Source of the DNA: Eonycteris spelaea
Lineage: Eukaryota > Chordata > Mammalia > Chiroptera > Pteropodidae
Assembly (NCBI GenBank): GCA_003508835.1
Contig: PUFA01000316.1
Span: 186,001 to 250,000 of the forward strand
Length of the DNA stretch: 64,000 nucleotides
Direction of reading: 5' to 3'
Within the stretch, counting starts at the first letter, position 1. Each line of letters opens with the position of its first letter. Under the pieces are notes generated by a model. It was not told the origin of the DNA and did no database searches. It worked only from the letters and a program-made list of their open reading frames with translations. Positions 52,701-57,495 of this stretch are shown here, one piece after another. The position numbers and the translations under genes were made by a program.

Positions 52701-55700
52701 TATCCAGGATATATAAATTTTTCTCTAAATTTAAACATACTCAAGCATATTAATTTCAAGACAACCCAGAATATGAGATGGAGCTATCAGCATAATGGAA
52801 CTATGGTGTTAAGAGCTTGAGATTCAGTTATTGTCTTAGGTAGAAGTTGAGGGGCAGAGCCCTATTTCTCAGGGTGGCTGGGTTCCAGGGTCCCAGGAAT
52901 TCCCATGTTCATTGTTCATAAATTCAGCCTGACCCAGCCTTCAGTACAGAGCTTTAAGAAGGAAAGCATCCGTAGTTCAATAGGATGAGACAAAAGCAGC
53001 AGTTTCTACAGCTGTGAAAACAGTGACTTTAAACCAGAGGGCAGTGATGATGGCATTGAACTAGACTTGGGTAGTGGAGCCTCATCCATGACTACCTTGT
53101 CATTGAAAAACATTTGTAAACTACTTCTGAATACTCAGATGTAACTGGTGCTACAAATCATTCCCAATGCACTTGACTTTTTCCTAGGTGTAAGGAAAAG
53201 CTGGTCCAGTAATGGTTAAAGTATTACCTAGAATTGTATCATTTTTCAATTCATTTAACTTTTTTAAACTTAAACTTTGTTATAATAGATTGGAGAAATA
53301 TGGAATGAAATATATGAAGAAATAAAATTAGAAAAGTTAAGACCAGTCACTACAGATAAAAGTATTTTGGAAGCTATTACAACAGCATCAGAAAATATCG
53401 GAAAGATGGTTGCTTCTCTGCAAAGCGAGATGATTGAAAGCCAAGCACGCCAAGATATACAAAATGAACAAAGAGTGTATGCAAAAGTAAGCCACAAAAA
53501 GCACTGAGGCACAAGATAATTATTTCATTGTATAAATTAATTGAAGTTATCCATAGGATATATTTGCTTTCCTTGTAAATGTTTCAGTACTTAAGAGTTA
53601 TTTTGTAGTTTTCTTACAGTTACTTTTGGTGTCTTCACACACTTTTTAAAGATACCATGGTGTTAAGAGCTTGATACTCAATTACTACATTCAACGCTAT
53701 TTTATAGCATTATGATTTTATTTCTACAGGCTTACATGTTAAAAAGTAGATACCTGAGACACTTTCATTTTTTGAAATATCAGAGTGCCAAAAATTGTGA
53801 GCTATTTAAATGTATACATTTAGGAAATTCTGACAGTATATCTCTGTGACTATAGCTATCATTCACCTCACTGAGAAAGCTGGCTCTCATTCCTTACACT
53901 GTTATAAGCCCTTACGAGGAAGCCAACCATAGGCATAGAGATAAGCTTCATCCTCACCTCAGTGCCAAGACATCTACTATGAGGGTTCTATGAATCCAGA
54001 GATAAACTGGTCTCCAACATTAGCTAATCAGAAAAAAACCTGTCAGAATAATATAGGCCATTTTCTTAAAGCTGTACACAGGTGGAGAACTTTTGATGTG
54101 TCAGAAGCTTTATGTGTCAGTTTTCCACCTGTGTACAGCTTTAAGAATAGGTTAAGTGACTATTTAACTTGTCCACAGACACAAAGATGATATAGATTTC
54201 CACTTAGGCCTGGTGATCCTTTATGACTACAATTAAATGTTTAAAATCCTTTTTAAGGTGATTTTCAAAGTGTTTTCTATTGCCTGCTGTTTCCACATAG
54301 ATTAGAACATTTATATCTTCAGCCTGGTGGAACTCCATCTGCATCCACCTGTGAATTCTGCTCCATCTTAAATACTTCCTTGCTTGAAAGTTTTGTTTAA
54401 GTTTTTATTGCATGGATGCTGCCAGTTAACCCATTTATTTGCTCTTAAGTGGGGTTAGCCCTATTGGAAGTTTTACTGCCTCGAGTTCTGTTGAATGGCA
54501 GAATGTCTGCTGTGTGGACTAACTAGTGTTGATTTGTCATCATAGCTCTGACCCCACTTGGTTTTTAGCAGCCATTTAATTAAATACTCTTACATTCATA
54601 ATTTAAACTTAATAGTATATTTTACACAACCAAGGGATTGTATCCTCTGATTATATATTTAGAGGATAGCCTGTTGAATTTAGTTTTTGCAGTTTGTTAG
54701 TAGTTACCTCCCTAGACTACGTCACACACAACAAACTCAGCACTCTCACAAAATTGCTAATCTTGCAGCAGTCATAAATTAGACATAGTTTCACCAATAT
54801 AATCTTGCTTAAACTATTATCAGGGCAGCGGGAATCTCGTTTCTCCTAGGAATTTGCTGTTGGGTCACTTATATATTTTGTGCTGGATTATTATCTGTCT
54901 TCACAAGTGATAATCATGTAAAACAATCAGCCTTGCTGAGAATGATTGTTGTTATTTTTATATTTTTTATAACAGTTTTGCATTAATTTCATGGAAAGCA
55001 GTTCAAACATAATGATGGAAGGATTTTTTCCATGTAATACTTTTGTAATTTAAGTTGTTGAACTTTATGATTACTCTAATCCTTTTGCTAGGCAACCTTA
55101 AAATTTATCTTGACAAAAACTAGGTCTTCCTTCAAAATAAGGGATTTCAAGCCCTTTTGTATCCTTTCATTGACACTGGAACTCTTATCTTTCTCATTTC
55201 AGATACAAGCCACACACAAGCAGAGAGATTTGGCTAATAAGTCATGGGAAAATTTCTTGGCTAGAACATCAAATGCTAAAACTTTAAAGGTAGGATTTTT
55301 GAAATATTATGATATCTACAACAAATAGCCAAATCTGACAGACTTTTTCAGAAATATTCTCCTTTTTCTGTTGATCTTTTTCGGTAGAATACTAACACTA
55401 TTAGATCTTTATATGCAATTTAGAATGATAATTGAAATTTTCAGTACAGAAGGGGCCACCGAATTTTATTTGGTGTAGCTGTGGGAAACAAAGGTGCTGT
55501 TTCTGGTTTGCATGAAGGAGATGATACTTAGGCAGCCAAGAAATTCATTGACATGTTCTGTAAGAAGCAGAGTGAAGACAGAAAAAACAATTGTCCATAT
55601 CATCCTCTCCCCAAGGATGTTTCCTGTCTGTGACCACCAAAAGAAACATTATGTTAAAGTTCAAATGGGTGTTTGGGATAATCACCCCTTTAGAAAAATG

Positions 55701-57495
55701 CGATAAACTGCTTCAGCTAGAAACTAGAAACTAAAAAGTTTATAATGTCACTTGGTCACTTGAGATATGTGAGAAGCATCATGGATTTCCAAAATCTTAT
55801 TACTTTTTTCCGACTTTTCCATTAATACTTCAAATACACTTTTACATATTATAAATCTTCTTGTAAATATAAAATTGTTTAATGTTACATTAGTCCACGA
55901 AAACAGTGGAACCACATTAAGATAGCAAAACCAAAAAAAGCTAAAGACAATGCTTATTCAAAGTGCCGTGTCTTCCCCTTCTCACTGAAAGTTCTTCCCA
56001 ACTTTATTTATAAAATATTCTCCTAACTACCTGTACTTTTAAGGAAGAGTTCATGAAAAGCATCCCCTTCCATACATATCTTTGGTTACCTGAAATTTAC
56101 CTATTATAGTGCCTCATAGATTGAGCTTAAATATAACTGCAACAAATTATGTAATATATATTATTCTAAATGTTTGAAATGTTTACGTATACTGAGTTAG
56201 TATTTAATTTACACAAAATGCTTTGAAAACATGCATCACCTGATGTAAATTCAGTAGCCTATTCAATGATGTGTTAGATATTGAACCTACTTTCCTCCAG
56301 CCTGCTTTATTCTTGGTCATATGGGACCATCGCCTCTGGAAATTTCAGGTGACTGGTATCTTCTGCAGTGTACAAAAGATATAATTTGCTAAAAACTGTC
56401 TTCTTAGCCTAAACAAATAAATGCAGATTCCAGTGCTAACTAACAGTCAAACAATAAGCCAGACATATGCTTCATTATGAGTACCATAGTTAATGCTTTA
56501 ATAGCAATCTTATCTTCTTTCTTATTTAAAAATATTCAGAAAGCAAAAAGACTTCAGGAAAAAGCTATAGAATCCTCTAGATACAATGAGCGACCACCAA
56601 ATGCAATATTTCACCAAACAGATATTAAAGGCCTTAACACAACGGTAAGATTTTTTCCTGCATAACTTTTCTTAACAGATATTGAATCTAGTCCCCAAAG
56701 AATGTTATTTCCATGGGATTTTTGTCTCATATTTTTTCTTTTTGCTGCTTCAATTTCACGTAGTTAAGGTACTTAACTCCAAGTTACTCTGACCTTGCCC
56801 AGCGCTGGTTTAGACCAGACTCAGCCCTCCAGCATTCTCAAGAAACTGCTACAAACACTAGTTAGAATATAGTCTACATCTCTTTGGCAAAAAAAAAAAA
56901 AAAAAAAAATTACAGTGTTCCATGCCTGGCAAATAGATCCCTGCTGGATTCTAGTGTTCGTGGTGTCTTCTAGACATAATCTGGCCCTGATTGCAAAGCT
57001 CGTCAGCATTAAAAGTGGAAGGAGAACCAAACCCATTTCCCGGGCTCCCAAGCCCTTTACTTTCCATCATGCCAAGCTTATATGTTACTTATATGTACGT
57101 TTTGTATCTTTTTCCAAAGTAAGCTAAAGGATACATGGGTTTTTCTCTTATTGAAAACTTTTATAAATGTACGTTTTGTATGTTTTGTATCTTATATGTA
57201 CTTATATGTACTTATATGTACGTTTTGTATCTTTTTCCAAAGTAAGCTAAAGGATACATGGGTTTTTCTCTTATTGAAAACCTTTATAAATGGACTCTGA
57301 GATACTTACCTTTTGCTTTTTTAGGTGCCCTCTGGTCGGGTAGTAACGCTGGAAAGCACTCCTGCCCGATTAGTGGGAGGACCTCTGGCTGATACAGATA
57401 TTGCTCTTAAAAAACTGCCTATTCGAGGAGGAGCCTTACAGAGGGTGAAAGCAGTGAAAATTGTTGATGAGCCAAAGAAGAATGTTCTTACATAA
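6315..57495 (+). CDS. CFAP69: CFAP69 gene, whole coding span (23 exons, two 1-base frameshifts)
   Basis: Exon translations match human CFAP69 throughout, including stretches such as [28 protein letters not shown] and [19 protein letters not shown]69 is a largely alpha-helical, armadillo-like cytoplasmic protein of motile cilia and sperm flagella. In humans its loss causes malformed sperm flagella, and in mouse it also tunes olfactory cilia responses. Coding segments: 6315-6434, 14029-14088, 14959-15024, 17183-17292, 18979-19055, 21883-21981, 24940-25088, 25192-25369, 27163-27286, 29503-29551, 29649-29770, 32021-32237, 34635-34799, 37639-37757, 39296-39414, 46081-46162, 48731-48923, 51351-51488, 52067-52142, 53289-53486, 55203-55289, 56540-56644, 57325-57495. 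They total 2824 nt, two short of the 2826 needed for 941 residues plus stop. The missing bases lie in exons 7 and 19. All 22 introns start GT and end AG with matching phases. Orthology is secure; whether a full protein is made here is not. Confidence 0.96.
7918..8390 (+). repeat. unassigned LTR-like repeat, copy A
   Basis: This segment is related in inverted orientation to 9560-10150. Shared landmarks are GACAAGAGAAAAATTCTGAG at the start, TCATGCCCCAGGACCTGGTC and CTAGCATATGGTTCAATAAA near the end. The AATAAA followed by a short tail suggests an LTR or other polyadenylated element. I do not recognise the family. Copy A lacks about 70 bp present in copy B. Confidence 0.6.
8903..9080 (+). mobile_element. 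MER5A-like hAT-Charlie element
   Basis: CAGTGCGACTCAAATTTTAA at the start, GATTCTGTAGGTCTGAGGTA in the middle and TTTCTAACAGGATTCCAAGT follow the MER5A consensus, a non-autonomous hAT-Charlie transposon. It is diverged and degraded at the right end. Confidence 0.75.
9560..10150 (-). repeat. unassigned LTR-like repeat, copy B (inverted relative to copy A)
   Basis: Read on the minus strand this segment follows copy A (7918-8390) along its length, ending in the same CATATGGTTCAATAAATC and TTTTAGAAAAG. Matches start at AAGGAGAAAATTCTGAGATG. With copy A it forms a large imperfect inverted repeat around about 1.2 kb. Confidence 0.6.
14029..14088 (+). CDS. CFAP69: CFAP69 exon 2 (residues 41-60)
   Basis: Acceptor TTTTTCAG and donor GTAAGT frame 60 nt in phase 0-0. 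The translation includes [17 protein letters not shown], identical to the human protein over that run. Confidence 0.96.
14540..14720 (+). repeat. MIR SINE, sense
   Basis: AATTTCTGGAGTCAGATTGC, then the TTATCTGTGCGATTTCAAAC core and GGGTTGATAAAAGTACCTCC follow the MIR consensus. Lies in intron 2. Confidence 0.75.
14959..15024 (+). CDS. CFAP69: CFAP69 exon 3 (residues 61-82)
   Basis: 22 codons, [20 protein letters not shown] then GF, phase 0-0. The acceptor is TGTTTTAG. The donor is GTATCCTTT, which is not the usual GTRAGT but matches the U12-type 5' splice site (see the intron 3 entry). The exon end is fixed by alignment to the human Q-N-G-L / P-L-R-D junction. Confidence 0.93.
15092..15561 (-). 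mobile_element. MaLR-type solo LTR (MLT1-like), antisense, in the U12 intron
   Basis: On the minus strand it starts TGGTAGACTGAATAATGGCC and ends with the MaLR 3' pattern (ACAGTTCTGG... reversed at TCTTACAGTTCTGGAGGTC). The string TAGAAAATAT occurs at both ends (15085-15094 and 15562-15571) and probably includes the target-site duplication. About 470 bp, solo. Confidence 0.8.
15700..15880 (+). repeat. MIR SINE fragment, sense
   Basis: TAAGTTTCTTAACTTCTCTG, AAAATAGGGATAACAGTACT and TGAGGTCGTTAAGA follow the MIR 3' half. Diverged. Confidence 0.65.
17183..17292 (+). CDS. CFAP69: CFAP69 exon 4 (residues 83-119)
   Basis: Starts [18 protein letters not shown] and continues to LKLCG, whose last codon is split GG/C; phase 0 to 2. 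Donor GTAAGT. Matches human [18 protein letters not shown] with scattered substitutions downstream ([14 protein letters not shown]). Confidence 0.95.
18979..19055 (+). CDS. CFAP69: CFAP69 exon 5 (residues 119-145)
   Basis: The translation includes [20 protein letters not shown], nearly identical to human. 77 nt, phase 2 to 1, donor GTAAGT. The acceptor (TATTGAAG) lacks a long pyrimidine tract next to the AG, but phase and protein match fix it. Confidence 0.95.
21405..21620 (-). repeat. MIR SINE, antisense
   Basis: GCCAGACACTGTTCTCTGCA, CTCATTTAATCCTCGCAACA, TTATAGATGAGAAAACTAAA and GTGGCAGAGCCAGGGTTTAG match the antisense MIR core. Confidence 0.8.
21681..21730. repeat. (TG)n microsatellite
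   Basis: About 25 TG units with two TGCG interruptions near the start, ending in TGTA. It lies about 150 bp before exon 6. Confidence 0.95.
21883..21981 (+). CDS. CFAP69: CFAP69 exon 6 (residues 145-178)
   Basis: 99 nt, phase 1 to 1, acceptor TTTCTGGCAG, donor GTGAAG. The translation includes [20 protein letters not shown] and PKKHIP, almost unchanged from human. The reading frame happens to stay open into the intron as far as 22184; that read-through has no support as coding. Confidence 0.96.
21982..24939 (+). other. CFAP69 intron 6
   Basis: 3.0 kb. 22.6-23.7 kb is purine-rich and looks like an old decayed interspersed repeat that I cannot assign. A hAT-Charlie element lies near the 3' end. 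No extra exon supported. Confidence 0.35.
24600..24805. mobile_element. hAT-Charlie non-autonomous element (MER20/MER3-like)
   Basis: GGGGATCAGCAAACTATAGA at the left and AAAAGTTTGCCAAACC at the right are near-inverted ends. The body contains ATAAAGTTTTATTGGAACAT, typical of this ancient mammalian DNA transposon group. It ends about 135 bp before exon 7. Confidence 0.75.
24940..25088 (+). CDS. CFAP69: CFAP69 exon 7 with 1-base deletion (residues 178-228)
   Basis: Begins [17 protein letters not shown] in frame. One base is then missing at the next Leu codon, at 24992/24993 (GGA GGA -TT GCA). In the +1-shifted register the family sequence resumes ([26 protein letters not shown]). The exon is 149 nt where the family's 49 codons plus split codons need 150. 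As written, translation leaves the CFAP69 frame after about residue 195 and stops at TGA 25059-25061, giving a product of about 217 residues. Acceptor TTCATTAG, donor GTTTGT. Either a real lesion or a sequencing error. Confidence 0.9.
25192..25369 (+). CDS. CFAP69: CFAP69 exon 8 (residues 228-287)
   Basis: 178 nt, phase 1 to 2, acceptor TTATTTTCAG, donor GTAAGT. Open and highly conserved: [20 protein letters not shown] and [11 protein letters not shown]. That it is intact just downstream of the exon 7 frameshift argues against long-standing decay. Confidence 0.96.
25370..27162 (+). other. CFAP69 intron 8
   Basis: 1.8 kb. 25740-26300 looks like old interspersed repeat material (possibly L2 and LTR), not firmly assigned. 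It carries the 5S retrocopy described separately. Confidence 0.35.
26765..26925 (-). repeat. 5S rRNA-derived retrocopy (pseudogene or SINE), antisense
   Basis: On the minus strand it reads as 5S rRNA with conserved blocks such as GATCGGGC, GAAGCTAAGC, GGTCGGGCCTGGTTAGTACT and TGGGAAACCACCTAGGAATAC. Small deletions occur near both ends. It is followed by an (AAAAC)n tail and flanked by a perfect 10-bp duplication, AAGTAGTTTT, at 26765-26774 and 26916-26925. These are marks of L1-mediated retroposition. The deletions make it unlikely to be a working 5S gene. 5S-derived SINEs are known in fruit bats; whether this is one or a lone pseudogene is open. Confidence 0.88.
27163..27286 (+). CDS. CFAP69: CFAP69 exon 9 (residues 287-328)
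   Basis: 124 nt, phase 2 to 0, acceptor TTACTTTCTAG, donor GTAAGT. The translation includes [20 protein letters not shown] and AQNPEAPMI, matching human. Confidence 0.96.
27430..27980. repeat. probable old LINE-derived segment
   Basis: Phrases such as GGAACTCTGATTACTTGTAT, TCCCCCAGGTTTGTTCACTT and AGTTTTAGAATTTTCTTT follow a widespread mammalian LINE-like repeat in antisense style. Heavily diverged; family and strand not assigned. The adjacent 28080-28412 open frame belongs to the same kind of non-coding stretch. Confidence 0.45.
29503..29551 (+). CDS. CFAP69: CFAP69 exon 10 (residues 329-345)
   Basis: A 49-nt exon, [16 protein letters not shown], phase 0 to 1, donor GTAAAA. Human has [16 protein letters not shown]. 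Too short to be found without the protein match. Confidence 0.94.
29649..29770 (+). CDS. CFAP69: CFAP69 exon 11 (residues 345-385)
   Basis: 122 nt after an intron of only 97 nt; acceptor CCCTTCACAG, donor GTAAAG, phase 1 to 0. The translation includes [20 protein letters not shown] and [11 protein letters not shown]. Confidence 0.96.
30250..30430 (+). repeat. MIR SINE, sense
   Basis: The core ACCACCTACTAGCTTCGTGG with CTGAGGCTCAGTTCCTACTG and CTCACAGGGCTATTGTGAAA matches MIR. A second sense MIR remnant follows at about 30585-30760. Confidence 0.8.
32021..32237 (+). CDS. CFAP69: CFAP69 exon 12 (residues 386-458)
   Basis: The longest internal exon, 217 nt, phase 0 to 1, acceptor TTTCCCATAG, donor GTCAGT. 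The translation includes [20 protein letters not shown] and [15 protein letters not shown], a helical armadillo-like segment conserved with human. The frame continues open into the intron to 32353 without splice or homology support. Confidence 0.96.
32550..32690. repeat. old L2/MIR-like fragment
   Basis: CATCCAACAAATATTTATCG, GAGTGCCTGCTAGGTGCCAG and TCTACCTTCATGGGGCTTA are typical of L2-type 3' fragments. Short and diverged. Confidence 0.6.
33135..33370 (-). repeat. MIR SINE, antisense
   Basis: TTATTGAGTACCTACTATGT, CATTTAGTCCTTACAACAAA and GTGGCAGAGCCAGGATTTAA give a nearly full-length antisense MIR in intron 12. Confidence 0.85.
33475..34580 (+). mobile_element. old L1 (ORF2 end and 3' UTR), sense
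   Basis: AAGCTGTGGTAATTAAAATT, AATAGACCAGTGGAATGGAA and AATCAGAAATGCAAATTAAG are landmarks of the L1 ORF2 3' end. Many indels and stops; 5' truncated. It ends about 55 bp before exon 13. Confidence 0.75.
34635..34799 (+). CDS. CFAP69: CFAP69 exon 13 (residues 458-513)
   Basis: 165 nt, phase 1 to 1, acceptor TTTCTTCACAG, donor GTAAGA. The translation includes [20 protein letters not shown] and [10 protein letters not shown]. Local differences from human ([13 protein letters not shown] for NKDLCEKGTIQQM) are conservative. Confidence 0.96.
34800..37638 (+). other. CFAP69 intron 13
   Basis: 2.8 kb. Apart from the hairpin at 35072, 35990-36480 resembles an old L2-type 3' fragment (GCACTGGGATTACAAACACA). 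No further exon or RNA gene supported. Confidence 0.35.
35072..35107. repeat. perfect 16-bp palindromic hairpin
   Basis: Left arm CATTCTTCTAGTAACA at 35072-35087, 4-nt spacer AGAA, right arm the exact reverse complement at 35092-35107. Intron 13. Confidence 0.97.
37639..37757 (+). CDS. CFAP69: CFAP69 exon 14 (residues 513-552)
   Basis: 119 nt, phase 1 to 0, acceptor CATACCAG, donor GTATGT. The translation includes [20 protein letters not shown], the same as human. Confidence 0.96.
37890..38480 (-). mobile_element. old L1 3' end, antisense
   Basis: ATCCATGTTGTTGCATGTAA, GCCAAATAGTATTTCATTGT and AGCAACTGATGGATCATAAA are antisense L1 3'-end landmarks. 5' truncated and diverged; intron 14. Confidence 0.75.
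39203..39221. repeat. poly(A) run
   Basis: About 19 consecutive A residues, 75 bp before exon 15. A similar run lies at 56889-56909 in intron 22. Such runs can mark lost retrocopies or simple slippage. Confidence 0.9.
39296..39414 (+). CDS. CFAP69: CFAP69 exon 15 (residues 553-592)
   Basis: 119 nt, phase 0 to 2, acceptor AATCTTTTAG, donor GTGAGT. The translation includes [20 protein letters not shown] and [10 protein letters not shown]. Confidence 0.96.
40290..40990 (+). mobile_element. old interspersed repeat, LTR-like, family not assigned
   Basis: CTTGCCCTATGCATCTCTTT, ATCTAGTAAGTACACTGTCC, GCTGGTTGGTCAGAAGCACA and GTCAGAATTGAATTGAATTG are a known mammalian interspersed repeat pattern. 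I recognise the repeat but not its name with certainty. It ends where an L1 begins. Confidence 0.6.
42722..42836 (+). repeat. inverted-duplication arm 1, inserted in L1 ORF2
   Basis: It breaks the L1 ORF2 sequence between the AATATTGATGAAG and ACAAATAAATGG parts. It matches the reverse complement of 44250-44365 closely, with shared TGAACACTGAACTTATT and GGGATTTGAAGTTGTAT. Confidence 0.85.
43728..43754. repeat. (CA)n microsatellite
   Basis: About 13 CA units within the 3' UTR of the 41.0-43.85 kb L1. Confidence 0.95.
44250..44365 (-). repeat. inverted-duplication arm 2
   Basis: Reverse-complement partner of 42722-42836, about 1.4 kb downstream and outside the L1. Differences are a few substitutions and small indels, judged by eye. 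Confidence 0.85.
44640..45200 (-). mobile_element. old L1 ORF2 fragment, antisense
   Basis: TCTTCTAGGAATTTATCTTA, TTTTAGCTCTAAGCCACAGG and the following CTAATTCAAGTGATTTTC follow antisense L1 ORF2. Heavily diverged. Confidence 0.55.
46081..46162 (+). CDS. CFAP69: CFAP69 exon 16 (residues 592-619)
   Basis: 82 nt, phase 2 to 0, acceptor TTTATTTAAG, donor GTAAGT. The translation includes [20 protein letters not shown] and LLDLLA, matching human. It follows the longest internal intron (6.7 kb), which is filled by an LTR-like repeat and L1 copies. Confidence 0.96.
47390..47570 (+). repeat. MIR SINE, sense
   Basis: ACAGTGATTCCAAGCATAGG, TGTTAGCTGTGTAATTTGAA, CAGAGATAACAGTATTTACC and TCATGCATTGCTGGGACGAT match MIR. 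Confidence 0.8.
47870..48010 (-). repeat. MIR SINE fragment, antisense
   Basis: GATAGCTTATTATGTAACAA, CATCACAATAACTCTCTAAA and GGTAATATTGTTATCC follow the antisense MIR core. Confidence 0.6.
48731..48923 (+). CDS. CFAP69: CFAP69 exon 17 (residues 620-684)
   Basis: 193 nt, phase 0 to 1, acceptor TTGCAAAAG preceded by a long pyrimidine tract, donor GTGAGT. The translation includes [20 protein letters not shown] and [20 protein letters not shown]. It ends in a charged stretch (KRDKHGKII). Confidence 0.96.
49160..49790 (-). mobile_element. L1 3' end, antisense, relatively young
   Basis: The 3' terminus is at the left: CAATTGTAGGTGACATACCA and CAGGTTTATAACATAGTGAC are the reverse complement of the laurasiatherian-type L1 end. 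It continues through ATAAGTGAAATCATATGTTA, GTCCATCCATGTTGTTGCAG and TTCATCTATTGATGGACACT. It is less diverged than the other L1s here. It stops near 49790, where unrelated sequence begins. Confidence 0.85.
49800..50570. mobile_element. probable retroelement 5' segment joined to the 49.16-kb L1
   Basis: A moderately GC-rich stretch in an AT-rich intron. Its end, ATCATGGGAGGAGGTGAACA followed by CTACTCCACAACCTTGACCA, resembles the promoter region of laurasiatherian L1s read on the + strand, opposite to the neighbouring L1 3' end. It may be an inverted 5' part of the same insertion. Three overlapping open frames at 50091-50402 are short and show no recognised protein. Confidence 0.4.
51351..51488 (+). 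CDS. CFAP69: CFAP69 exon 18 (residues 684-730)
   Basis: 138 nt, phase 1 to 1, acceptor AATGATTAG, donor GTAAGA. The translation includes [13 protein letters not shown] and [20 protein letters not shown]. Confidence 0.96.
   Translation: MQRNLYLLVFKKSKISCLCLLTAPLSQLWMWLKTSEQKFMLCWAN
52067..52142 (+). CDS. CFAP69: CFAP69 exon 19 with 1-base deletion (residues 730-755)
   Basis: Starts DFENLPG in frame. One T is then missing at 52087 (CCT GGC T-A TCT) relative to the family's L-S-A-E-D. In the shifted register the family sequence [18 protein letters not shown] is perfect. The exon is 76 nt where 77 are needed. If the exon is entered in the normal frame, translation runs out of frame into exon 20 and stops at TAA 53323-53325. 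Acceptor TTGTTTAG, donor GTGAGT. The second independent frameshift in this gene, or a second base-call error. Confidence 0.9.
53289..53486 (+). CDS. CFAP69: CFAP69 exon 20 (residues 756-821)
   Basis: 198 nt, phase 0-0, donor GTAAGC. The translation includes [40 protein letters not shown] and QNEQRVYAK. It is rich in Glu, Lys and Gln and probably forms a coiled coil in the C-terminal quarter of the protein. Confidence 0.96.
54063..54147. repeat. long near-perfect hairpin in intron 20
   Basis: Positions 54063-54086 (TTCTTAAAGCTGTACACAGG, then TGGA) are the exact reverse complement of 54124-54147. Pairing continues inward for five more positions with one G-T wobble, making a 29-position stem around a 27-nt loop. 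The motif ATGTGTCAG occurs twice, at about 54096 and 54112. Confidence 0.95.
55203..55289 (+). CDS. CFAP69: CFAP69 exon 21 (residues 822-850)
   Basis: 87 nt, phase 0-0, acceptor CTCATTTCAG, donor GTAGGA. The translation is [20 protein letters not shown] then RTSNAKTLK, continuing the charged helical region. Confidence 0.96.
56540..56644 (+). CDS. CFAP69: CFAP69 exon 22 (residues 851-885)
   Basis: 105 nt, phase 0-0, acceptor AATATTCAG, donor GTAAGA. The translation includes [20 protein letters not shown] and [15 protein letters not shown], as in human. Confidence 0.96.
57087..57292. repeat. tandem duplication, 123-bp period, just before the last exon
   Basis: 57087-57169 and 57210-57292 are 83-bp copies with one visible mismatch, for example AAGCTAAAGGATACATGGGT in both. 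Between them CTTATATGTA is repeated three times in a row (57191-57220). The second copy ends 32 bp before the exon 23 acceptor, so the duplication borders the branch-point region. Confidence 0.95.
57325..57495 (+). CDS. CFAP69: CFAP69 exon 23, last coding exon (residues 886-941 and stop)
   Basis: 171 coding nt from acceptor CTTTTTTAG to TAA at 57493-57495. The translation includes [40 protein letters not shown] and the terminal DEPKKNVLT. This tail is nearly invariant with human except the last residues, which suggests it was under constraint until recently. The 3' UTR follows without a further intron that I can see. Confidence 0.96.
   Translation: MPSGRVVTLESTPARLVGGPLADTDIALKKLPIRGGALQRVKAVKIVDEPKKNVLT

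Larger units (their letters stand above)
50571..56539 (+). other. CFAP69 introns 17 (end) to 21, non-coding content
   Basis: Mostly unique AT-rich sequence between exons 18-22. 51620-51740 is a weak MER5-like fragment. The hairpin at 54063-54147 is listed separately. 55440-55740 looks like an unassigned old repeat. No extra exon supported. Confidence 0.35.

Noticed and set aside
24940..57495. CFAP69 as a processed pseudogene
   Set aside because: All introns are present with intact splice sites, so this is the native locus, damaged or mis-sequenced at two bases, not a retrocopy.
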